DNA of 64,000 nucleotides, from NCBI RefSeq assembly GCF_000504245.1, contig NZ_KI632509.1:2833751-2897750 (forward strand), given 5' to 3'. The stretch is from Haloechinothrix halophila YIM 93223. GTDB taxonomy: Bacteria; Actinomycetota; Actinomycetes; Mycobacteriales; Pseudonocardiaceae. Position numbers and translations under genes: made by a program. The notes beneath the pieces are model-generated. The model saw nothing but the letters and a program-made list of their open reading frames with translations, searched no databases and was not told the origin of the DNA. Below are positions 41,134 through 49,892 of this stretch, one piece after another. Within the stretch, counting starts at the first letter, position 1. The number at the start of each line of letters is the position of its first letter.

Positions 41134-42476
41134 GCGCGCTACGCACCGCGCTCGCAGACGGCCCGATGACCCGCTTCCAGTGGAGCGCCGTGGCGGTGTG
41201 CGTGCTGCTCAACATGCTCGACGGGTTTGATGTGCTTGTGATGGCCTTCACCGGCAAGTCGGTGGCCACCGAGTGGGGGTTGTCCGGTTCCCAGCTCGGG
41301 CTGCTGCTATCGGCGGGGCTGGTCGGGATGGCCGCCGGCTCGATGCTGGTGGCGCCATGGGCGGACCGTATCGGCAGGCGCCCGATCATCCTGGGATGCC
41401 TCGCGGTGGCCAGCGCCGCGATGGTGCTGTCGTCGATGAGCCAGTCGGCCGCGCAGCTCGGCGTGCTGCGCGTGATCACTGGGATCGGCATCGGCGGCAT
41501 CTTGGCCAGCAGCAACGTCATCGCGGCCGAGTACGCGTCGAACCGGTGGCGCGGGCTGGCGGTGAGCCTGAACTCCACCGGCTACGCGATGGGCGCCACC
41601 CTGGGTGGGCTGTTCGCGGCGGTGCTCATCGGCGACTACGGCTGGCGGTCGGTATTTCTGGTCGGCGGCATCGCCACCGCGCTGTCCATCCCGCTGGTGT
41701 GGGCGCGGCTGCCCGAGTCGCTTGACTTCCTGCTGACACGCCAACCCGCCCGCGCGCTCGAGCGCGCCAACGCCCTGGCCGCCCGGCTCGGCCTGCCTGC
41801 CCTGGAGCGGCTGCCCGAGCCTGCCGTGAGCACCAGCGGGGTCGTGGCCGGGTATCGCAGCCTGCTCGGGCCGCGGCTGCGGCGGGCGACGGTGTTGTTG
41901 TGGGTGGCGTTCTTCTGCGTGATGGCAGGCTTCTACTTCGTCACCAGCTGGACACCCACCCTGCTGGTGGAGGCTGGCCTTTCCAATGCCCAGGGCATCA
42001 CCGCTGGCACGCTGCTCAACTTCGGTGGCATGGCAGGCGCCGCCCTGCTTGGGCTGCTCGCCGCGCGGTTCGCGCTGCGCAATGTGCTGATCGGCTACCT
42101 GGTCGCCACCGCCGTGCTGCTCGCGGTGTTCATCGCATCCACATCGGCGCTCGGAGTGGCGTTCGCACTCGGCGTGGTCATCGGCCTGTTCGTCAACGGC
42201 TGCGTCGCGGGCCTGTACGCACTGACCCCCACCATCTATGACCCCACCGTGCGCACCACCGGGGTCGGCACCGCGCTGGCCGTCGGCAGGGCCGGGGCGA
42301 TCTTGGCACCGGCCGCGGCAGGCGCCCTGCTCGACTTCGGCTGGAGCCCGCAGCAGCTCTACCTCGCGGCAGGCGTGATCTTCGTCGGTACCGCGGCCGC
42401 GTTGACGCTGCTCCGCACCCAGACCCAGGCGCAAGCACCCGAGCCAGAACTGGAACCCGCGCCGACGTCGAACTGA
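41130..42476 (+). CDS. Aromatic acid:H+ symporter (AAHS family MFS)
   Basis: 448 residues, twelve membrane segments. LNMLDGFDVLVMAFTGKSVATEWGLS in segment 1 and ADRIGRRPIILGC in loop 2-3 are the AAHS signatures known from PcaK, VanK and BenK; the Asp residues in segment 1 are needed for proton coupling in PcaK. With vanA/vanB behind it, uptake of vanillate or related methoxy-benzoates is the best guess. Confidence 0.92.
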   Translation: MSALRTALADGPMTRFQWSAVAVCVLLNMLDGFDVLVMAFTGKSVATEWGLSGSQLGLLLSAGLVGMAAGSMLVAPWADRIGRRPIILGCLAVASAAMVLSSMSQSAAQLGVLRVITGIGIGGILASSNVIAAEYASNRWRGLAVSLNSTGYAMGATLGGLFAAVLIGDYGWRSVFLVGGIATALSIPLVWARLPESLDFLLTRQPARALERANALAARLGLPALERLPEPAVSTSGVVAGYRSLLGPRLRRATVLLWVAFFCVMAGFYFVTSWTPTLLVEAGLSNAQGITAGTLLNFGGMAGAALLGLLAARFALRNVLIGYLVATAVLLAVFIASTSALGVAFALGVVIGLFVNGCVAGLYALTPTIYDPTVRTTGVGTALAVGRAGAILAPAAAGALLDFGWSPQQLYLAAGVIFVGTAAALTLLRTQTQAQAPEPELEPAPTSN

Positions 42477-42509
42477 CAGGAACTCGACCCTCAAGAGAGG
42501 AGACCCACC

Positions 42510-43565
42510 ATGACCGCCATCCCCCGCAACCAGTGGTACGTCGCCGCCTACGGCCGTGAGATCGGCAACGAGTTGTTCTCCCGCACCATCTGCGACGAAC
42601 CCATCCTGTTCTGGCGCACCGCCACCGGCGAGGTCACCGCGATGGCCGATCGGTGCGTGCACCGCCGTTTCCCGCTGTCGCAAGCCCCCAGCCGCCTCGT
42701 GGACGACCAGGTCATCTGCGGCTACCACGGCTTCACCTACGGCACAGATGGCCGCTGCGTCGCGGTCCCAGGCCAGACCCGGGTGCCTCGCACCGCCCGG
42801 CTGACCCGGTATCCGGTCGTGGAACAGGACTCCTTCGTCTGGGTCTGGATCGGCGACCCTGACCGAGCCGACGCCACCCGCATCCCGCGTGCCCCGTGGC
42901 TGGACTCGCCGAACTACACCACGGTGTCCGGAATGGAGCCGCTGGCCGCCCGCTTCGGCCTGCTCGTGGACAACCTACTCGACCTTTCTCACGAGACCTA
43001 TCTGCACGGCGGCTACATCGGCACCCCTGAGGTCGCCAGCACACCGATCACCACCGAGGTCGATGACGACGCGGGCATCGTCTACGTCAGCAGGCACATG
43101 GACGACGCGGAATGCCCACCGTTCTACGCGAAGTCCACCGGGCTGTCCGGGCGGATCAGCCGCTGGCAAGACATCGAGTACACCCCACCGTGCCTGTACA
43201 AGCTGCATTCCCGCATCGCCCCGGTCGGAGTGCTGCCCAACGACGACGGCACCGACCCGGACGCCTTCCACGTCGAGGTCGTCTACGCGATCACCCCCGA
43301 GACCGAGCACAGCACGCACGACTTCTGGGCCGTCGCGCGCGACTTCGCCCTCGACGACGACGAGGTCACGGACTTCCTCGCCGAAAGCAACCGCACCGTC
43401 GTGCTGCAGGACGTCGAGGCCCTCGACGTCCTGGAGCAGGTCGTCGCCGGCGAACCGGAGCGCTATCAGGAGCTGTCGATCAACATCGACACCGGCGGGC
43501 TCGCCGCCAGGCGCATGCTCAAGCGCATGATCGACGACGCCACCACCCCGGTCGCCGCATCATGA
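42510..43565 (+). CDS. vanA: Rieske oxygenase, vanillate O-demethylase alpha subunit type
   Basis: 351 residues. Rieske [2Fe-2S] ligands C49-x-H51 and C70-x2-H73, mononuclear iron site D158/H161/H166 (NLLDLSHETYLHGG). Length and HGGYIGTPEV agree with VanA. Removes the methyl group of vanillate or similar aryl methyl ethers as formaldehyde, with electrons from the reductase at 43808. AAGAGAGGAG before the ATG is a strong ribosome site. Substrate assignment rests on family resemblance and the AAHS transporter. Confidence 0.88.
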   Translation: MTAIPRNQWYVAAYGREIGNELFSRTICDEPILFWRTATGEVTAMADRCVHRRFPLSQAPSRLVDDQVICGYHGFTYGTDGRCVAVPGQTRVPRTARLTRYPVVEQDSFVWVWIGDPDRADATRIPRAPWLDSPNYTTVSGMEPLAARFGLLVDNLLDLSHETYLHGGYIGTPEVASTPITTEVDDDAGIVYVSRHMDDAECPPFYAKSTGLSGRISRWQDIEYTPPCLYKLHSRIAPVGVLPNDDGTDPDAFHVEVVYAITPETEHSTHDFWAVARDFALDDDEVTDFLAESNRTVVLQDVEALDVLEQVVAGEPERYQELSINIDTGGLAARRMLKRMIDDATTPVAAS

Positions 43566-43786
43566 ACCTGCCCATGCTCACCGGCGACCGCGTCTACCGC
43601 ATCCATTGGGTACTGGGCACCGACCGGCTGCGCGCGGTGTGTCACTGCTCCGCCGTACGCGAGTTCGATGACCCGGTCGAGCTGTGGGAGTGGCTGCTCG
43701 CCCATCCCGACGGACACGACCAGCAGATAGCGGCCCCGGACCCGCCCGCACCGGACCGGGCCATCAGCTCCGGGGCACTCCACTAG
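43562..43786 (+). CDS. Small protein between vanA and vanB, unknown
   Basis: 74 residues: MNLPMLTGDRVYRIHWVLGTD, then CHCSAVREFDDPVELWEWLLAHPDGH and a Pro/Ala-rich end. The start overlaps the VanA stop by 4 bp (ATGA), so it is translated with it. Two close cysteines (CHC) and a following His might bind metal. I recall similar small ORFs next to actinobacterial ring-hydroxylating oxygenases but no function for them. Confidence 0.7.
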   Translation: MNLPMLTGDRVYRIHWVLGTDRLRAVCHCSAVREFDDPVELWEWLLAHPDGHDQQIAAPDPPAPDRAISSGALH

Positions 43787-43807
43787 GTCAAGCCGAACGG
43801 ACCACCG

Positions 43808-44779
43808 ATGACATCACCATCCACCGAGCACGAACTCGACGTCGTGCTGGATCGTAAGGAAACCGTCGCTGACGGCGTCGTGGAGCTGACCCTGCGCCAC
43901 CCCGACGGACACCCGCTACCGACCTGGGAGCCAGGAGCACACCTCGACCTGGTGCTCACCGACGACCTGGTACGGCAGTACTCGCTGTGCGGAGATCCGG
44001 GCGATACCACCACGCTTCGGGTCGCGGTGCTGCGCGAACCCGCGAGCCGCGGTGGCTCCCAGCACGTGCACGACCGGCTCACCGAAGGGCAGCGGATCCG
44101 CATTCGGGGGCCACGCAACCACTTCGCCCTCGTTGACGCCAAGCGGTACCTGTTCATCGCGGGCGGCATCGGAATCACCCCCATCCTGCCGATGATCGCC
44201 GAGGTCGCCGGAAGCGGGGCGGACTGGCAACTGCTCTACGGTGGACGCACCCGCCGGTCGATGGCTTTCCGCACGCGGCTCGAAGCCGAATACCCCGAGC
44301 ACGTCCGCATCCACCCGCAGGACGAGGCAGGCCTGCTCGACCTGCCCGGCTTGCTGGCCGAGCCCGGCGAGAACGCGCACGACACCGCGATCTATTGCTG
44401 CGGGCCCGAACCGTTGCTGCAAGCAGTGGAAGAGCACTGCGTCACGTGGCCGGAGGGCACCCTGCACGTCGAGCGGTTCAGCCCCAAGGCCGGTGTGGAC
44501 GACGGCCCCAGGGACGCGTTCGAGATCGAGCTCGCACAGTCCGGCACGACGCTGACGGTTCCCGCTGACCGGTCCATCCTCGACGTGGTCGAGGAATCCC
44601 GGGTCCCGGTGCTGTTCTCCTGCCAGGAAGGCACCTGCGGCACCTGCGAGACACCCGTGCTCGACGGGATCCCCGACCACCGCGACTCCGTGCTCACCGC
44701 GGACGAACAGGCGGCCAACGACACCATGATGATCTGCGTGTCCCGCTCGTGCTCGGACCGGCTGGTCCTCGACCTGTAA
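43808..44779 (+). CDS. vanB: VanB-type oxygenase reductase
   Basis: 323 residues in the order flavin domain (RQYSLCGDP, residues about 55-63), NAD domain (FIAGGIGITPILPMI, about 116-130; YCCGPEPLL, about 197-205) and C-terminal plant-type [2Fe-2S] domain (C272, C277, C280, C310). This is the phthalate dioxygenase reductase/VanB arrangement. Supplies electrons from NADH to the VanA Rieske centre. Confidence 0.93.
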   Translation: MTSPSTEHELDVVLDRKETVADGVVELTLRHPDGHPLPTWEPGAHLDLVLTDDLVRQYSLCGDPGDTTTLRVAVLREPASRGGSQHVHDRLTEGQRIRIRGPRNHFALVDAKRYLFIAGGIGITPILPMIAEVAGSGADWQLLYGGRTRRSMAFRTRLEAEYPEHVRIHPQDEAGLLDLPGLLAEPGENAHDTAIYCCGPEPLLQAVEEHCVTWPEGTLHVERFSPKAGVDDGPRDAFEIELAQSGTTLTVPADRSILDVVEESRVPVLFSCQEGTCGTCETPVLDGIPDHRDSVLTADEQAANDTMMICVSRSCSDRLVLDL

Positions 44780-44940
44780 CCCGCGGCCGCCACATCATGA
44801 GCGAACCCAGCGCTCGACAGCGATGGCGTCGCCTTGGTGGCGAGCGCGGCTCGCAAGGTCGCTATCGCGGCCACGAGGTCGACAGCAGCCGTGTGCACGG
44901 CGATCTTGACCGCTGCCGCCCGTCCCCGTAGGAACGCGGG

Positions 44941-45615
44941 CTAAGCGATCTGGGGCCAGTCCTCGCCCCGCCATGCCATCTCCCAGAAGGCCAGTTCGTA
45001 TCGGCTGCTGGTGTCGAACACGTCGGACACGCGAGTTCGCGCGGCCTCGGGGAGATCGGTGCCGATCCGGTCGGTGAGCGCGCGCAGCCAGTCAACCAGG
45101 CTGGTGAACTCCGCGGAGGCGTACATGTCGATCCAGCGTGCGTAGTGCTCGTCGTCGGGGACGCCTTCCGCGTGCAGTCGAAGTCCGACCTCGTTGAACC
45201 CCCACATGCACGGCAGCAGTGCGGCCAGCAGTTCGGCGAAGTCGCCGACGGTCGCTGTGCGCAGCATGAAGTCGGTGTAGCCCCTTGTGGTGGGCGCCAT
45301 CCGCTCCCGTTCGAGGTCGGCCGCGACGATGTCGAGGTCGGCGCAGTACGACCGGTGCAGGTCCATCTCCTCGTGCAATGTTTCGTGCAGTAGCCCGGCG
45401 AAGCGACTCATCGTGTCAAGGTCGGGTGCGCGGGCGGTGGCCAGCGCGAGCAGACGCGAGTACTCGATGAGGAAGAGGTAGTCCTGCCAGATCCAGAAGC
45501 GGAACTTGTCCTTGTCAAGGGTGCCGTCCCCGATCCCGCGTACGAAAGGGTGATCTCGCTGGGCATTCCAGATCTCGGCCGCGCTCGACCGGAGCTGACC
45601 GCTGAGTCCACTCAT
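44941..45615 (-). CDS. tenA: TenA-family thiaminase II-like protein
   Basis: 224 residues, all-helical. Catalytic residues of TenA are recognisable: Asp45 in WQDYL, Cys136 in LPCMWGFNEVG and Glu212 in FWEMAW. TenA salvages the pyrimidine part of degraded thiamine by hydrolysing aminopyrimidines. No thiamine riboswitch or thi gene is visible nearby, and the gene is convergent with vanB, so its link to the island is unclear. Its ATG overlaps the stop of an unrecognised frame running down from 46100. Confidence 0.85.
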   Translation of the reverse strand: MSGLSGQLRSSAAEIWNAQRDHPFVRGIGDGTLDKDKFRFWIWQDYLFLIEYSRLLALATARAPDLDTMSRFAGLLHETLHEEMDLHRSYCADLDIVAADLERERMAPTTRGYTDFMLRTATVGDFAELLAALLPCMWGFNEVGLRLHAEGVPDDEHYARWIDMYASAEFTSLVDWLRALTDRIGTDLPEAARTRVSDVFDTSSRYELAFWEMAWRGEDWPQIA

Positions 45616-45813
45616 GACCCCGACACTGCCATCGCAGCGCCAACGACGACACCGCTAGCGGTCCCGATCTCACCCGCGCCGCGGACGTCATCAAGCTGGT
45701 CGGCGGCGGCGTCGAGCGCGATGACCGGGCACACCGGGACCGTCCGCCTGCCTCGATGCAGCCGTTCGCGGGCAGCTTCCCGGCGACGTCCGCGCGTCCG
45801 CCACACTGTCGGA

Positions 45814-45835
45814 CCCGGCCTTTCGTGAGGCCGGG
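45814..45835. terminator. Orphan hairpin between divergent genes
   Basis: CCCGGCCT (45814-45821)-TTCGTG-AGGCCGGG (45828-45835) is a perfect 8-bp stem. It looks like a terminator, yet the flanking genes point away from it, so it may mark the end of a gene lost from this place or act as a leader element of the hydrolase gene. Confidence 0.45.
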
Positions 45836-45897
45836 CCTCATGGTCGTTCGGCTGCCGGTCCTGGTGTCCGGCTCGGTGCCCGACGACAATCGATCCC

Positions 45898-46845
45898 ATG
45901 AGCGGTGAGGCCCGGACCGGACTGGTCTTCGCGGAGCGGGACACCGGCCCGCTGGTGATGGACGTCGTCCTGCCGCCCGCGACCGGAGGGCGCCGTCCCG
46001 TTGTGCTGTGGCTGCACGGGGGTGGCTGGTTCACCGGCGACCGCACCATGGCGCCGGATCTGACCCGATACTTCGCCGCACGGGGGATCACGATGGCCAC
46101 GGCCGAGTACCGCCTCAGTGGGCAGGCGCTCTTCCCGGCGCAGCTGCACGACGTGCGTGCGGCGGTCCGCTACCTGCGCCGCAACGCCGACTGGCTCGGC
46201 CTCGATCCGGGCGCGATCGGGCTGTGGGGTTCCTCCGCGGGCGGTCACCTCGCGGCGTTGGCCGCATTGACCGGGCACATCGCCGCGCTACCTGATGAAC
46301 CCGACGCCGGTGACGGCCCGGACACGCGGGTGCGGGCGGTGTCCGAAGGTTACGGTCCGGTCGACCTCGAACTCGTGATCGCCGAGGCGCAGCAGGTGAT
46401 TCCGGCGTTGTCCGGAGCGAACGCACCAGAGGCGCGACTGCTCGGCGGGTTACCGGACCGGCTGCCTGAGCGAGCGAAGCAGGCCAGCCCGCTGTCCTAC
46501 GTCACGTCCGAGGCGCCCCCGTTTCTCATCGCACACGGCACCGCGGACGAACTCGTGCGACCGAAGCAGAGCGTGCTGCTGCATGAGGCACTGGCCGCGG
46601 CAGGCGTGGAGAGCACGCTGTACCTCGTGGACGACTTCCGTCACGGGTTCCTCAATCCAGCCGGAACCGTCGAGGTGGACGGGCCCAAGGTCATGGACGA
46701 CGGTCGGCTCGAAACCGAACCCGAGCCACCCGCGACGCGCCATCACAGTGCTCCCGGGATGCGCCACACCGAACGAACCACCTTCTCCTTCGACACGATC
46801 GGCGAGTTCTTTCAGCGACACCTACAGCAGGGAGACAATCGATGA
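45898..46845 (+). CDS. Alpha/beta hydrolase, hormone-sensitive lipase/BD-FAE type
   Basis: 315 residues. Oxyanion motif LHGGGW (39-44), nucleophile Ser113 in GSSAGG, catalytic Asp in HGTADELV (about residue 219) and His in FRHGFL (about residue 249). An esterase on a small aromatic or acyl ester is likely. Ends with a 4-bp overlap to the bicupin gene. One TTA codon (46450-46452). In the proposed pathway it could hydrolyse the depside made by the dioxygenase. Confidence 0.87.
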   Translation: MSGEARTGLVFAERDTGPLVMDVVLPPATGGRRPVVLWLHGGGWFTGDRTMAPDLTRYFAARGITMATAEYRLSGQALFPAQLHDVRAAVRYLRRNADWLGLDPGAIGLWGSSAGGHLAALAALTGHIAALPDEPDAGDGPDTRVRAVSEGYGPVDLELVIAEAQQVIPALSGANAPEARLLGGLPDRLPERAKQASPLSYVTSEAPPFLIAHGTADELVRPKQSVLLHEALAAAGVESTLYLVDDFRHGFLNPAGTVEVDGPKVMDDGRLETEPEPPATRHHSAPGMRHTERTTFSFDTIGEFFQRHLQQGDNR

Positions 46846-47912
46846 CAACGACCGACCTTGAGGCCATCCACGATCTCACACCGGTGCGCGATCGCTTGCC
46901 GGGCGAGCCCGTCCCCTACTACCTGTCTTCCGGCGAAGGATTGCGGTACGAAGTGGACGGTCAGTTGTGGACCGTGATCGCTCGTGCGCAGGACACCGGC
47001 GGGTTGTTCGACGCCGCCTACATCAGCGGTGGACGAGGAGCGCACACCGGCTACCACGCACACCGCGACCAGCAACGGTCGTTCTTCGTGGTCGACGGAA
47101 CCGTCCAGGTGTGGCTGGGAACCCAGAGCCGAGTCCTTGTTCCCGGAGACACCGTGCACGTGCCGCCGGGAACTCCGGTGGCCTACCGGATGCTCTCCCA
47201 CGTCACCCGGCTGCTGACCTGGGCGGCACCGGGCGGCTCGCTCGCCTACATCGAACAGCTCGGCGAGGCCGTCGACGCACACATTCACCCTGCCCGGCCG
47301 AGACATCACAGCACCGCAGAGAGCCGCGCAGAGCTCGGCGGGCCGCTCGGGATCACCTTCCCGGATCTCGATGAGGTGCGCGCGAGCGAGGAATGGGACG
47401 CGTCCCTCCCCGCTGGAGCGGAGCCGTACTTCCTGCGCGCCGGGGAGGGCGACCGGGTCACGCTGGCCAACGCCCTCTACACCTACCTCACCCGCGGCCG
47501 CAACACCGACCACCGATACTTCGCGATCAACACGCTCGGCGGCCACAGCCCCTACATCATCCGGCACTTTCACGAGCAGCACACGGAGAACTTCCTGTGC
47601 CTGTCCGGCCGGGTCTGGCTGTATGTCAACGGCGAGGAGCTGCTGCTCACCCGCGGTGACCTCGTGCACGCCCCGGCGGGCACGATTCACTCCTTCTCCT
47701 TCGACGCGCACAACACGCAAATGCTCGGCATCCTCAGCCCGGACGTGTTCGAGAAGTTCTTCGAGACACTCGGCCAAACCACGGAGGACTACGTTCCCCC
47801 GGAGGGCACCGACCTGGTCATGCCACCTCCCCCGTCGCCAGAGCTTCAGGCAGAGCTGGATCTCGTTGTGACGGGACCACCGCCCGAACGCCGTGCCGGA
47901 CTCGACATCTAA
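46842..47912 (+). CDS. Quercetin 2,3-dioxygenase-like bicupin
   Basis: 356 residues, two cupin domains. The C-terminal one carries HFHEQHTENFLCLSG (about residues 228-242), which keeps His-His-Glu metal ligands; the N-terminal one has H72-A-H74 followed by RDQQRSFFVVDG, lacking the ligand Glu. Length and the VQVWLG/VWLYVNG strands resemble bacterial quercetinases such as YxaG/QueD (337-350 residues). Such enzymes open the C-ring of flavonols with release of CO. Only one active metal centre is expected. Confidence 0.82.
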   Translation: MTTTDLEAIHDLTPVRDRLPGEPVPYYLSSGEGLRYEVDGQLWTVIARAQDTGGLFDAAYISGGRGAHTGYHAHRDQQRSFFVVDGTVQVWLGTQSRVLVPGDTVHVPPGTPVAYRMLSHVTRLLTWAAPGGSLAYIEQLGEAVDAHIHPARPRHHSTAESRAELGGPLGITFPDLDEVRASEEWDASLPAGAEPYFLRAGEGDRVTLANALYTYLTRGRNTDHRYFAINTLGGHSPYIIRHFHEQHTENFLCLSGRVWLYVNGEELLLTRGDLVHAPAGTIHSFSFDAHNTQMLGILSPDVFEKFFETLGQTTEDYVPPEGTDLVMPPPPSPELQAELDLVVTGPPPERRAGLDI

Positions 47913-47945
47913 CCGCGAGCACTCGTCTACCTGATCGGAGATGCC

Positions 47946-49040
47946 ATGACCGAAACCGAGTCCTGCTGCACGACGGAACCCGCGCCTGTGGCTGGCAGCG
48001 CGGGCCCCGCGCCCGCCGAGCCGACCGCGCTCTCCGGCGACATCAGCGGGTTCCGCACCAAGCTCATCCTGCTCGGCACGGCTGCCGGACCGGTCTTCTC
48101 GCCCGGCCGTTCCGGCATCTCCACCGCGGTGGTGGTGGGTGAGAAGCACTACCTGGTCGACGCGGGCCTCGGTGCGGCACGTCGGCTTGGCCAAGCAGGG
48201 TTAGCACCAGAAGCGCTCGGCGCCGTGTTCCTCACCCACCTGCACTCCGATCACCTGTTCGACCTGTTCAACATCCTCTGGATGACGCCGGGCAAGTTCG
48301 GTCGGCCGGTGCCGATCTACGGTCCGGGCCCGGCCGGGGCCCTCCCGGAACCATTCGGTGACGCCTCATCCGTGCCGCTGGTCCAGCCGGACCGGCCGAC
48401 ACCGGGAACCACTGACCTGATCCACGGGCTGCTTTCCTCCTACGCCTATGACATGAACATCCGCAACATCGAGACCGGCGCGCAGATCGATCACGCCAAC
48501 CTGTTCGAGGCACACGACGTCCATGCGCCCGCCGGAACCGGCGCGTCCGCTACCCACACCGCGCCGGACATGCAGCCGTTCGCTGTGTTCGAGGACGACC
48601 GGGTCCGGGTGAGCGCCATTCTGGTGCCGCACGGCCCGGTGTTCCCGTCCTTCGCGTTCCGATTCGACACCGATGACGGCGCGGTGACGATCTCGGGCGA
48701 CACCGCATACAGCGATAACGTCGGCCGACTGGCGTCCGGCAGTGACGTGCTGGTACACGAGGCGATCGACGTGGACTGGTTCGCCTACACAGCAGCCACC
48801 CGGAAGGGGTTCGGCCCGGGCTTCCTGCATCACATGGCGGCGGCTCACACCACCCCGCGAGATGTCGGCAAGATCGCGACGACGGCCTCGGTCAAACACG
48901 TCGTGCTGAGCCACATCGGACCAGGCGACCCGCGCGCGGTGCCCGACGAGCGGTGGCGCGACGGCGTCGGCGCGACGTACTCGGGGCCGATCACCCCGGG
49001 CCACGACCTCACGGCGTTCGGGATCGGCGTGACGTCGTGA
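47946..49040 (+). CDS. MBL-fold hydrolase, RNase Z/AtsA-like
   Basis: 364 residues. FLTHLHSDHLFDL gives the complete HxHxDH site (H98, H100, D102, H103); SGDTAYSDN and LVHEAIDVDW supply further ligands. N-terminal 35 residues are low-complexity with a CC pair and no lipobox-type signal. Paralogue of the MBL protein at 22917 (TKLILLGTAAGP versus TKLVLLGTAGGP). Belongs to the hydrolase-bicupin operon and could act on an aryl ester or lactone. A TTA codon at 48201-48203. Confidence 0.82.
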   Translation: MTETESCCTTEPAPVAGSAGPAPAEPTALSGDISGFRTKLILLGTAAGPVFSPGRSGISTAVVVGEKHYLVDAGLGAARRLGQAGLAPEALGAVFLTHLHSDHLFDLFNILWMTPGKFGRPVPIYGPGPAGALPEPFGDASSVPLVQPDRPTPGTTDLIHGLLSSYAYDMNIRNIETGAQIDHANLFEAHDVHAPAGTGASATHTAPDMQPFAVFEDDRVRVSAILVPHGPVFPSFAFRFDTDDGAVTISGDTAYSDNVGRLASGSDVLVHEAIDVDWFAYTAATRKGFGPGFLHHMAAAHTTPRDVGKIATTASVKHVVLSHIGPGDPRAVPDERWRDGVGATYSGPITPGHDLTAFGIGVTS

Positions 49041-49118
49041 CGACGGGAGGCATATCGCGCGAACAACCTCGTCCCGCTCGGGCATAGTCGCCACACGACG
49101 GAACGGAGTCGACCGACC

Positions 49119-49892
49119 ATGCCGATCCATCCGGCATTCGCCGACCACCTGCACCTGCTCGACGGCTTGCCGTCATTCGTCGAGATCGGCGGCGACCCGG
49201 CCGCCCTGCGGAGGCTCGACGAGTTCGAACGCGCCACGACGTTCGGGGAGCCGCCGACAACGCCGACTCGAGCCGATGCCGCACCCGGCCCGCACGGCCC
49301 GGTGCCGGTTCGCGTGTACGAGCCTCCCGACACCGTCGCGGACCGGCCGTGCCTGGTATGGATGCACGGCGGCGCGTTCATCAGCGGGGGCTTGGACATG
49401 CCGGAGGCGGACTGGGTGTCCCGGGCGGTCGCCACCCGCGCCAGGGCGGTGGTCGTGAGCGTGGACTACCGCCTCGCGGTCAACGGGGCCCGGTATCCGG
49501 TGCCACACGACGACGTGGTTGCCGCGATCCGGTGGGTGCGTGACGAGGCGGCCTCGCTCAAGGTGGACCCGGCGCGGATCACGATCGGCGGCGCCAGTGC
49601 CGGCGGCAACCTCGCCGCCGGTGCGGCACTGCGCTTGCGCGACACCGACGACTGGCTGCCCGCGCAGCTGCTGCTCGCCTACACGACTGTGCACGCCATC
49701 GTGCCGCCGCCGTCGCTGGCGATCGCGGGTGTCGACGTCCGGCAGGTGCTGGCTCGCGGCCTGCTGCACGGTTTCCTCAACCACTCGGCCGAGATCGAAC
49801 CTGTTTCCCGAGCATTGGACGTCATCTCCGACGTCGTCATCGGTAACAGTCGCCGCACCACGGGTTACGTTGCCGACAGCGCCGCCCGGTAG
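49119..49892 (+). CDS. Alpha/beta hydrolase with internal deletion
   Basis: 257 residues instead of the family's about 310. HGG (83-85) and Ser160 in GGASAGGN are normal, and the C-terminal GLLHGFLN with catalytic His217 is recognisable. The roughly 60 residues that should lie between LAYTTVHAIVPPPS (to 199) and LAIAGVDVRQVL (from about 200), including the catalytic Asp, are absent, yet the frame is kept. The protein is probably inactive. The last 28 bp overlap the end of the rhamnosidase gene on the other strand. Confidence 0.75.
   Translation: MPIHPAFADHLHLLDGLPSFVEIGGDPAALRRLDEFERATTFGEPPTTPTRADAAPGPHGPVPVRVYEPPDTVADRPCLVWMHGGAFISGGLDMPEADWVSRAVATRARAVVVSVDYRLAVNGARYPVPHDDVVAAIRWVRDEAASLKVDPARITIGGASAGGNLAAGAALRLRDTDDWLPAQLLLAYTTVHAIVPPPSLAIAGVDVRQVLARGLLHGFLNHSAEIEPVSRALDVISDVVIGNSRRTTGYVADSAAR

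Noticed and set aside
44780-44940. Minus-strand peptide starting MHTAAVDLVAAIATLRAALA
   Set aside because: No ribosome site, soon runs antisense into vanB, no family recognised.
45616-45897. Decayed gene upstream of tenA
   Set aside because: A minus frame ending VVVGAAMAVSGS stops in a 4-bp overlap with the tenA start, but it has no recognisable homology or start of its own; too weak to annotate.
44941-45897. Thiamine riboswitch before tenA
   Set aside because: I looked for the conserved CUGAGA and ACCUGA elements upstream of 45615 and found none.
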